A stretch of 37,049 nt of DNA, taken from Chryseobacterium indologenes (GTDB lineage: Bacteria > Bacteroidota > Bacteroidia > Flavobacteriales > Weeksellaceae). How positions within the stretch are numbered: position 1 is the stretch's first letter; the number at the start of each line of letters is the position of its first letter. The translations under genes and the position numbers were made by a program. The stretch lies in NCBI GenBank assembly GCA_001013295.1, contig LAZY01000054.1, forward strand, positions 1 through 37,049, written 5' to 3'. The notes beneath the pieces are model-generated. The model saw nothing but the letters and a program-made list of their open reading frames with translations, ran no database searches and was not told the DNA's origin. This document shows, one piece after another, positions 15,009 through 21,486 of this stretch.

Positions 15009-15173
15009 TTATGGAAATGGAGTTTTGCATTGAGTCTCTTCACAAAATCTGCCCCGATCCATGCATTCTCCGAGCCTTGCATCATAGCAAATCTTAAAGC
15101 CTGTTGCGCCTTTGATCAGGACCAGTTCTGTCCTACTGAGCAATTGTAATTTTGCAGAGGTTTTGTTTTTCAT
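15009..15173 (-). CDS. Cys-rich peptide with degenerate (Gly-Ala) leader end, 54 aa
   Basis: First gene of the cluster. The core keeps the family module (cysteines 29, 37, 44, 49; x7, x6, x4; R-G-R-F-C-E-E-T-Q-C-K). The leader has diverged: the KGKKLNKK block is replaced (S-A-K-L-Q-L-L-S-R) and the expected Gly-Gly reads Gly22-Ala23. Glycine-alanine is tolerated by some C39 peptidases, so it may still be processed, or it may be a decaying copy. An upstream TATATTCGTC at 15201-15210 resembles the element before the 82-aa peptide. Confidence 0.72.
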   Translation of the reverse strand: MKNKTSAKLQLLSRTELVLIKGATGFKICYDARLGECMDRGRFCEETQCKTPFP

Positions 15174-15200
15174 GGTATTGATTTTTAAAAGGTTAGTTAT

Positions 15201-15210
15201 GACGAATATA
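15201..15210 (-). promoter_or_regulatory. Possible promoter element upstream of 54-aa peptide
   Basis: TATATTCGTC on the minus strand, 28 bases from the ATG. It is nearly identical to the element at 12054-12063. Confidence 0.35.
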
Positions 15211-15323
15211 AGAAAAAATAATAATAAATCACTGATTGAAGAGAAAATAGATGATTAATATATTGAGTGGTGAAGATGAATAAAATGAATTAATAGCTTT
15301 ACGGTAACCAAATGAGAATCTGT

Positions 15324-15497
15324 TCAACGCAAAGATTTCTATGTTAACCTGTACTATTTCAAGGGAGCAAAGAAGAGAATCAATTTATTGATTCTTTCTA
15401 AGCGCCTGGATAATTATAAAGCTTTATCAGCGACAAAGTCGCTCTTCTTAGCTCCCTAAAGAAATATGAGATAAGATGCTAAAAACTTTGCGTTAAA
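15324..15497. repeat. Large imperfect inverted repeat with internal hairpins
   Basis: The outer arms are AACGCAAAG (15326-15334) and CTTTGCGTT (15486-15494). Inside, AGGGAGCAAAGAAGAG (15362-15377) matches CTCTTCTTAGCTCCCT (15442-15457) with one mismatch, extended outward by TATTTC/GAAATA. The 64-base centre holds an AATCAA/TTGATT hairpin, the palindrome ATAAAGCTTTAT and a GCGAC-AAA-GTCGC hairpin. This could be a dispersed intergenic repeat, a miniature mobile element, or a structured RNA. Confidence 0.65.
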
Positions 15498-15512
15498 TAA
15501 GCATATTATTTT

Positions 15513-15593
15513 CGCCACGAATGCACGAATGATTTCTTTGGCTTTGTTTTAATTGTTTGATAATGATTATTTTACAGTGTTTTAACCGTGGCG
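15513..15593. repeat. Second inverted repeat (CGCCACG / CGTGGCG)
   Basis: CGCCACG at 15513-15519 pairs with CGTGGCG at 15587-15593, 67 bases apart, directly next to the larger inverted repeat. The GCCACGAATGCACGAAT sequence at the left arm itself contains a CACGAAT near-repeat. Confidence 0.5.
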
Positions 15594-15740
15594 CTAAATA
15601 AAAATAGCTTTAGCTGTTTCCTTAATATTCCTTAACCACTTAAAAAATCTTAATATTTCAAATGAACATGACGATATATATAATACCAAATAGTCACATA
15701 GCTTTACACCAGTGACTTATCGTTCTTAAAATAGTATAGA

Positions 15741-16889
15741 TTAAACCTTCGAAAGATTCTCAATTGCCCTTTCCAATGTTTCCTGCTTCTTGGCAAAACA
15801 CAATCTGATCACATGTTCATTCAGTTTATTCTTGTAGAACGACGAAAAAGGAACACTGGCAACTTTATGATGGATGGTAAGTTCAGTAGCAAAGTCAAAA
15901 TCATCCTTATCCGAAATTTTGTTGTATTGTACCGCCTGAAAATAAGTTCCCTCACAATCGAGTAGTTCGAAAGAAGTCCCGGACAGTCCATTTCTCAGAA
16001 AATCTCTTTTTTCCTGGAAAAATTGGTTCAGATGAATATAATGGCTATCATCTTTCATGTATTCAGCCAAGGCCAGCTGAATTGGTGTATTGACACAGAA
16101 AACATTGAACTGATGTACCTTTCTGAATTCATCCGTTAACATTTTGGGAGCAGCACAATAGCCAACTTTCCAGCCTGTAACGTGGAATAGTTTACCAAAA
16201 GAAGCTACCAGAAGGCTTCTGTCTTTAAGTTCGGGATATTTACAGATACTTAAATGCTGCTTCCCGTCAAAAACAATATTCTCATATACTTCATCACTTA
16301 AAATGAGAATGGAAGTATCTTTCACCAGTTGAATAAGTTCCTGAATGTCCTCTTCCTTCAGGATTTTTCCTGATGGATTGTTCGGATTGTTAAGGATGAT
16401 CATTCTGGTTTTTTCACTGACAAGATCTTTGACTGTTTTCCAGTCGATTTCATAATCAGGAGCTTTCATTTCAAAACGTTTTACAATCCCTCCGAAAAGC
16501 TCTACAGTAGGCTCATAGCAGTCATATGCAGGCTCAAAAATGATCACTTCATCATCTTTTTTCACAAAAGCGGCAATCGCGGTAAAGATAGCCTGGGTAC
16601 CTCCGGCAGTTACGGTTATTTCAGTATCCGGATGATAAACTGCCTGATGGCTGTTCTCAATTTTCCTTGCGATCTCTTCCTTAAGGGCCATCATTCCTCC
16701 AAGAGGAGCGTATTGATTGAATCCTTTTTTAATGAAATGGTCTACGTGATTAAGCAGCTCCGGGTCCGGCATAAAATCCGGGAAACCCTGTGACAGATTA
16801 ATAGCCTCATTTTCATTGGCAAGTTGGGTCATCTGGCTGAAAATTGTAGTCCCTACATTGGAAAGCTTGGATAGAGGAAGTTGTATCAT
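15741..16889 (-). CDS. PLP-dependent class I/II aminotransferase (methionine aminotransferase-like)
   Basis: A 382-residue fold-type I aminotransferase. The substrate-binding start S-K-L-S-N-V-G-T-T-I-F and L-S-Q-G-F-P-D-F, the N-N-P-N-N-P-S-G block (167-174), D199-E-V-Y202 and the PLP lysine K233 (S-F-G-K) are all present, followed by G-W-K-V-G-Y. The pattern is closest to YbdL/kynurenine aminotransferase-like enzymes that transaminate methionine or aromatic amino acids using 2-oxoacids. The open frame extends upstream to 17141, but that extension is lysine/asparagine-rich without family similarity, so the start is set at MIQLPLSKLSN (16889). It is divergent from the DUF2867 gene. Exact substrate is uncertain. 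Confidence 0.9.
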   Translation of the reverse strand: MIQLPLSKLSNVGTTIFSQMTQLANENEAINLSQGFPDFMPDPELLNHVDHFIKKGFNQYAPLGGMMALKEEIARKIENSHQAVYHPDTEITVTAGGTQAIFTAIAAFVKKDDEVIIFEPAYDCYEPTVELFGGIVKRFEMKAPDYEIDWKTVKDLVSEKTRMIILNNPNNPSGKILKEEDIQELIQLVKDTSILILSDEVYENIVFDGKQHLSICKYPELKDRSLLVASFGKLFHVTGWKVGYCAAPKMLTDEFRKVHQFNVFCVNTPIQLALAEYMKDDSHYIHLNQFFQEKRDFLRNGLSGTSFELLDCEGTYFQAVQYNKISDKDDFDFATELTIHHKVASVPFSSFYKNKLNEHVIRLCFAKKQETLERAIENLSKV

Positions 16890-17079
16890 AAAAACAATTT
16901 TGTCGGTACCGAATTTAATGAAATAATTAAAACCGTTTGAATTTGTGGAAATAAAAATTGAGGCAATTTCGAGATTATGATTATAGCAAAGAATGATTGG
17001 AAGTTTGTAGATTTTTAAAGCGCATGAAATCTGATAGTTATGTTTTTTTTGTATGTTGGTTTTTATATTGAATATGATT

Positions 17080-17097
17080 TTTAAACAATTGTTTAAA
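17080..17097. promoter_or_regulatory. 18-bp perfect palindrome, candidate operator
   Basis: TTTAAACAATTGTTTAAA is perfectly self-complementary. It ends 28 bases upstream of the TACATTTG -7 box of the DUF2867 gene, over the expected -33 region, where a dimeric repressor could block RNA polymerase. No regulator gene is adjacent. Confidence 0.5.
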
Positions 17098-17125
17098 TTT
17101 TCTTTTAAATTTGTCTGGGAATAGC

Positions 17126-17133
17126 TACATTTG
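17126..17133 (+). promoter_or_regulatory. -7 promoter box (TACATTTG) of the DUF2867 gene
   Basis: An exact TAnnTTTG match 25 bases before the ATG at 17159. Confidence 0.6.
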
Positions 17134-17158
17134 TTAGACAATAACCAAATTAAAACCT

Positions 17159-17701
17159 ATGACAATGAAGATTAAGAAGATTGAGTTTCCCGAAAAATCG
17201 GTTTTATCCCAGGGGAAAAAGGATTTTGATTATATAGACAGTTTCAAGGGAGAGATCACTAATGACAGTGTCAGCAGTTCTGAAATGGGGGAAGCTTTCT
17301 TTACGAGCGGACCTCAATGGGGGAAGAAAATGTTTGCTTTTAGAAATAATGTCGTTAAACTGTTCGGATTGAAAACAGGAGAAGAGAATGGGAAAATAGC
17401 GGCTGCCAAAGATTTTACCTGTGAAGTAGGAGATCAGATAGGGCTTTTTAAGGTATTTGGTAAAACGAACAATGAGATTATTCTCGGAGAAGACGACAAA
17501 CATCTGGATTTCAGGGTTTCCTTGCTGTATGATAACGCAGAGAATGAAAATAAGGGAAATTCTTTAACGATTTCTACCACAGTGAAATTCCATAACTGGC
17601 TTGGGGTATTGTATTTTCTTCCCGTGCGACCTTTTCATAAGCTGATCGTTCCATCCATGCTGAAAAGGATGATCAACCAATTAGAAAGTAAACCTGCATA
17701 A
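17159..17701 (+). CDS. DUF2867 domain-containing protein
   Basis: A 180-residue cytoplasmic protein. Residues about 20-175 resemble DUF2867: Y-I-D-S-F-K-G early, F-F-T-S-G-P-Q-W-G-K-K-M-F-A-F-R-N near 48-63, a G-D-Q-I-G-L-F-K-V region near 92-100, the D-K-H-L-D-F-R-V-S-L strand near 113-122, and F-H-N-W-L-G-V-L-Y-F-L-P-V-R-P-F-H near 143-159. The family is thought to have a START/SRPBCC-like fold binding a hydrophobic ligand, but no function is established. A second ATG two codons in (17165) is possible. The palindrome in the promoter suggests it is controlled by a dimeric repressor encoded elsewhere. Confidence 0.82.
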   Translation: MTMKIKKIEFPEKSVLSQGKKDFDYIDSFKGEITNDSVSSSEMGEAFFTSGPQWGKKMFAFRNNVVKLFGLKTGEENGKIAAAKDFTCEVGDQIGLFKVFGKTNNEIILGEDDKHLDFRVSLLYDNAENENKGNSLTISTTVKFHNWLGVLYFLPVRPFHKLIVPSMLKRMINQLESKPA

Positions 17702-17713
17702 AAATTACGGTAT

Positions 17714-18439
17714 TTAATCCATATGCTCTATCCGATGAAGAAAATCATTCTTTTTGCGGACGGAAACATCCAGTACAGAATGATCTGTCATCACTACCTG
17801 GCCACCTTTTCCCTTGATGTATTCCTTAAGATGTGAAAGGTTGATCAGGTGCTTGTGATGGATTCTGAAGAAATTGTATTTCAAAAGCAATTCTTCAAAC
17901 TCATGGAGTGTTTTGGAGACGATAATTCTGGTCTTATCCGTAAGATAGAACGTTGTATAGCTGGAATCTGCCTCGCAGCGGATGATGTCGTTGATGTCTG
18001 TGATTTTGAACCCCTGGAGGGTAGGAAGATTGATTTTATTACTTTGAAGAACTGTTGTGTTCTTGCTTTTTCTTACATTCTCCAGAACTTTATTGACGGC
18101 AATAATGAAATCCATCTTTTTGATGGGCTTCAGCAGATAGTCAGCCGCACCGCTTTTAATCGCCTGGATAGCAAAATGTTCAAACGCTGTAATGAAAATA
18201 ATCTGAGAATCAATTTCTCTGAATTTGGAAAGAAGGTCAAATGCAGTGCCGTCTTTCAGCTGAATATCCAGAAAAAGAATATCAGGAGCGTTTTTCGAAA
18301 GATAAATATAAGCTTCCTCTACGCTGGCTGCCTGATAGGCGTTGTGAATTTCAGGAAATTCATTTTCCAGAAGCAGAGCGATATAGTCTCTTCCATCCTG
18401 TTCGTCATCAATGATGCATGCTTGTATTTTGGTTTTCAT
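17714..18439 (-). CDS. LytTR-family response regulator
   Basis: A 241-residue two-component regulator. The receiver domain (1-120) has the acidic pair D11-D12, the phosphoacceptor D58 (L-F-L-D), T84 and K104 (L-L-K-P). The LytTR DNA-binding domain (about 135-238) shows I-I-R-C-E-A-D-S-S-Y-T, I-I-V-S-K-T-L-H-E-F-E and F-F-R-I-H-H-K-H-L-I-N-L. LytTR proteins bind paired direct repeats upstream of targets such as surface and polysaccharide genes. The start (MKTKIQACIIDDEQ) lies 32 bases inside the end of the kinase gene, so the two are translationally coupled. Upstream frame to 18547 is ignored because it overlaps the kinase and lacks receiver features. Confidence 0.93.
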   Translation of the reverse strand: MKTKIQACIIDDEQDGRDYIALLLENEFPEIHNAYQAASVEEAYIYLSKNAPDILFLDIQLKDGTAFDLLSKFREIDSQIIFITAFEHFAIQAIKSGAADYLLKPIKKMDFIIAVNKVLENVRKSKNTTVLQSNKINLPTLQGFKITDINDIIRCEADSSYTTFYLTDKTRIIVSKTLHEFEELLLKYNFFRIHHKHLINLSHLKEYIKGKGGQVVMTDHSVLDVSVRKKNDFLHRIEHMD

Positions 18440-21344
18440 AAGGTGTAATATAAAGTTTGATCTGGGTTCCCGGTTTTTTTTCTTTTTCCTGAAGATCGGT
18501 AATCTCCAATACAATATGAGTCTCAAAAAGCTGCTTAAATGTTTCAATCCTTTTCTCAGATAATTTCACTCCAAAAGAATCAGCTTTTCGGTGGCCGTTC
18601 TTGCCAATACCTATACCGTTGTCTTCAATTGTGATGCAGAGGGCAGTTCCGGTGTGTTGAAACAGAATTTCTATAATCCCTTTTTTGTCCTGCAAACTTG
18701 CTACACCGTGCTTGATGGCATTTTCTACAAAAGGCTGGATCAACAGGGAAGGAACTATCCAGTTTTCATCAACATCTTCGGAAACAATGATCTTATAATC
18801 AAAAATGTCTTTCAGGCGAAGCTTTTCCATATTCAGGTATAATGCCAGGTATTCGGTTTCTTCTTTGATCGGCATAAAGGTTTTTTCAGAATAATGAAGC
18901 GTTTTCCGGATCATCCGGGCAAAAGAGTCAAGGTAATTTTCCGCTTCCTCATAATCTTTTTTATACAGCAGGAAATTAATAGAATTGAGACAATTGTAGA
19001 TAAAGTGCGGATTGATCTGTGCTTTAATAGCCTGAAGTTCCAGCTCGGCAATCTTCTTTTCATAATACAGAGTCTCCAGTTTTTTATTTCTCTTTTTCTG
19101 AAAGTACCATGTTATCACAACAAATAAAACGGAAGCTCCGATACCTATTAATAAGAGTTTAAACCACCAGGTCTGCCAGAATGCAGGTTTGACTTCAAAA
19201 TGAAAATCTGTAGATATATAGGACTTTCTTCCGTTATAGCCAATCCCAAAAACTTTAAACGTATAATCGCCGGGGGGAATAGAATTGAATGTAATGTTCG
19301 GAGAACTTCCGGTCTGCCATCCGTCACTTAAGCCTTCAACTTTATACAGGTAGCTTATTTTACCCTGAGATACAAAATCCGGAAAGCTGAGATTAAAGGT
19401 CAGGCTGTTATCTGGTGTTTGGGTTATAAATGGGGCACTAAGGTCGAAAAGTTCCCTGTTCCCGTTTTTTACAGAGTTAATGATTACCTTTTTATGAATA
19501 GATTCCTGTTGACTGAGCAGTCTTTTGATAGAAAGGATTCCCAGGCCTTTTGAGGTACCCACATAGATGGTATCCCCGGAGATCACACATCCGGCTACAA
19601 CATTGGAAGGAAGGCCGTCTGTGCGGGTAAAATTATTGATCTTTACTGTTTTGTCTTTGAGTTCAATCCTGCTGAGTCCGGAATTGGTTCCTGCCCAGAA
19701 TACTTTTTCATTTTCCGGTTCTATTTTTTTGACCTGATTAGCTACCAGCCCGTCTTTTTCTGTAATTGTTTTTAAAACCCCGGAATTATTAAACAGAACG
19801 ATGCCGTTGAGATTGGTTGAGCCTGCATACAGATTGTGCTTAAGTTTTTTAATATCGGTGAAATAATAACCTTCCAGAAATAACTTTTTCTTTAGGGTAA
19901 TGGTGTTCAGCTTATAAAGATCTTTAAACGTTCCTGCGAAGAGGCTGTCTTTAGTATAAGGAAGTGCGGTATAGATTCTGCTTTCAGATATAAGTTTCTG
20001 ATAAGCTCCTGAAGAATAATTATAGGCAATAAGACCTTCTAAAGTACATAGAAGTGCAGATCCCGGAATGTAGGGCACAATATTTTTAAGCGAATTACCA
20101 TCCAGAATATGCTTTTCCTTTGTTGCAGAATTATATTGGACCGGGTTTCTGGCTAGTCCGAAAAGGGTTGTGTTTCCCTCGGAAAAAATAGCCTTGTTTT
20201 CCATTTTACTGCTTTTATCCAAAGGAATATCAGTGATCTTTCCATGATGATAAATACTTCCTTTGGCTTCATTATAACCAAGGTAGATGTGGTTTTTATT
20301 TTTTGCAATAGCGGTAATATAAGATGAATTGTTTTGTACAGGAAAATGAATATAGTTTCTGAAAAACATTTCTGAAATAAAGAAAATGCCGTTGTTCCGG
20401 GTAGAAAACCAGATATTGTTGTCCTTATCTGTAAGAACATCATGAATAATGTAATGATCCATCAGCCTTATAGGATCCGATAAACCGTTTTTCTCCATAA
20501 AAGGATGATCGAAATACAATGCACCACCATCTTCCAGGCATGCCCACATCTGTGAGTTATTACCAATGGCCAGCCGGCGGATATTTTCAGGAGCGGTATA
20601 AGAATGGATTTTTTTGAAAAAAAACTTATTATGGATCTCATAGACGTCAATGGTATTTTCCCCTTTTACAATGAGGAAGTTTCCTTCTCTCATTATCGTT
20701 ACGTTTTTTTTTAACTGAATATTGCAGGTAGTTTTCTTGCGGGTAAAGATATTATAAGCTTCAATATTTTTCTTCTTATTCCTGTCAGAGAGATAGAGCA
20801 GACCATTTTTCGGATCAAATCCAAAAACATAATAGTAGTCTGAAAGATCGGAGCTGAGCCGAAGGGGGATGATGCTTATTTTTTCGTTTTTATAAATCAA
20901 AAGATTTTTGGGATTGCTCGTTTCATACAGGTAGAATGCATCTTTGTAAACAAGTGTTGTGGCTGTATACGAAAATTTTAATTTTTTTAATTCAGGATTG
21001 AGATTCGAATTGATCACTTTTCCCTTTTTCAGATAAGCAAAATCATCCAGGAAAGGAATAATGAACAACTCACCGCCAGGGGTTGGAAAACAGTAAAGAA
21101 TTTCAATATTTTTTAATCCGTCCTTGCTCCCGAACTGTTTGAATTCTGTCCCGTCAAACCTGAAAAAACCATTGTCACTTCCAATGTAAATAAAGCCGTT
21201 TTTGTCCTGGTTCATGCCATAGGTATACGAGCTGTTCAGCCCGTCTCCTTCATTATAATGTACCATCCCCGGAATTTGTGCATTGTAAAATGAAACAGAT
21301 AGTGATATGAAACAAAATATACAGAAGAATATTGTTTTTTTCAC
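18408..21344 (-). CDS. Sensor histidine kinase with beta-propeller input (LytS type)
   Basis: A 978-residue kinase. A signal peptide (about 1-22, ending N-A/Q) precedes a large periplasmic beta-propeller built of two-component-regulator repeats (N-G-F-I-Y-I-G-S-D-N-G-F-F-R-F-D-G early; D-N-N-I-W-F-S-T-R-N-N-G later). A Y_Y_Y-like domain (V-E-G-L-S-D-G-W-Q) follows, then one membrane helix (W-W-F-K-L-L-L-I-G-I-G-A-S) and a short coiled coil. The kinase domain is of the His_kinase/LytS kind: Q-I-N-P-H-F-I-Y-N-C-L-N-S-I with the phospho-His, then Q-P-F-V-E-N-A-I-K-H-G and D-N-G-I-G-I-G. It should phosphorylate the adjacent LytTR regulator in response to an extracytoplasmic signal. No ATG is available; GTG 21344 starts the signal peptide, TTG 21350 is the alternative. 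Confidence 0.9.
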   Translation of the reverse strand: MKKTIFFCIFCFISLSVSFYNAQIPGMVHYNEGDGLNSSYTYGMNQDKNGFIYIGSDNGFFRFDGTEFKQFGSKDGLKNIEILYCFPTPGGELFIIPFLDDFAYLKKGKVINSNLNPELKKLKFSYTATTLVYKDAFYLYETSNPKNLLIYKNEKISIIPLRLSSDLSDYYYVFGFDPKNGLLYLSDRNKKKNIEAYNIFTRKKTTCNIQLKKNVTIMREGNFLIVKGENTIDVYEIHNKFFFKKIHSYTAPENIRRLAIGNNSQMWACLEDGGALYFDHPFMEKNGLSDPIRLMDHYIIHDVLTDKDNNIWFSTRNNGIFFISEMFFRNYIHFPVQNNSSYITAIAKNKNHIYLGYNEAKGSIYHHGKITDIPLDKSSKMENKAIFSEGNTTLFGLARNPVQYNSATKEKHILDGNSLKNIVPYIPGSALLCTLEGLIAYNYSSGAYQKLISESRIYTALPYTKDSLFAGTFKDLYKLNTITLKKKLFLEGYYFTDIKKLKHNLYAGSTNLNGIVLFNNSGVLKTITEKDGLVANQVKKIEPENEKVFWAGTNSGLSRIELKDKTVKINNFTRTDGLPSNVVAGCVISGDTIYVGTSKGLGILSIKRLLSQQESIHKKVIINSVKNGNRELFDLSAPFITQTPDNSLTFNLSFPDFVSQGKISYLYKVEGLSDGWQTGSSPNITFNSIPPGDYTFKVFGIGYNGRKSYISTDFHFEVKPAFWQTWWFKLLLIGIGASVLFVVITWYFQKKRNKKLETLYYEKKIAELELQAIKAQINPHFIYNCLNSINFLLYKKDYEEAENYLDSFARMIRKTLHYSEKTFMPIKEETEYLALYLNMEKLRLKDIFDYKIIVSEDVDENWIVPSLLIQPFVENAIKHGVASLQDKKGIIEILFQHTGTALCITIEDNGIGIGKNGHRKADSFGVKLSEKRIETFKQLFETHIVLEITDLQEKEKKPGTQIKLYITPYENQNTSMHH

Positions 21345-21458
21345 GTTCAATGGAATAATCGTGTAAATTATAGAATTTGTTTGATAATACTACAATATTT
21401 ACAGGAAAATGTTTAAAAAAACAGAGTGAAAAAATTCGGATAATTTTAGACAATTTCG

Positions 21459-21466
21459 TACTTTTG
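21459..21466 (+). promoter_or_regulatory. -7 promoter box (TACTTTTG) of parE
   Basis: An exact TAnnTTTG match 20 bases before the ATG at 21487. It overlaps the region before a TTG at 21472, which would otherwise extend the frame. Confidence 0.6.
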
Positions 21467-21486
21467 TATGTTTGCTGAAATCATAT

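Larger units (their letters stand above)
15174..15740. other. Gene-free region with nested inverted repeats
   Basis: No convincing reading frame is present. The right two thirds is filled with inverted repeats (separate entries), and a small AGTCAC/GTGACT hairpin at 15692-15717 lies downstream of the aminotransferase stop. The left end contains the presumed promoter of the peptide cluster. Confidence 0.6.

Noticed and set aside
16890..17141. N-terminal extension of the aminotransferase
   Set aside because: The extra 84 residues are asparagine/isoleucine-rich, have no similarity to the enzyme family and occupy the divergent promoter region with the palindrome.
18440..18547. N-terminal extension of the response regulator
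   Set aside because: It lies wholly inside the kinase gene and the receiver domain starts properly at MKTKIQACIIDD.
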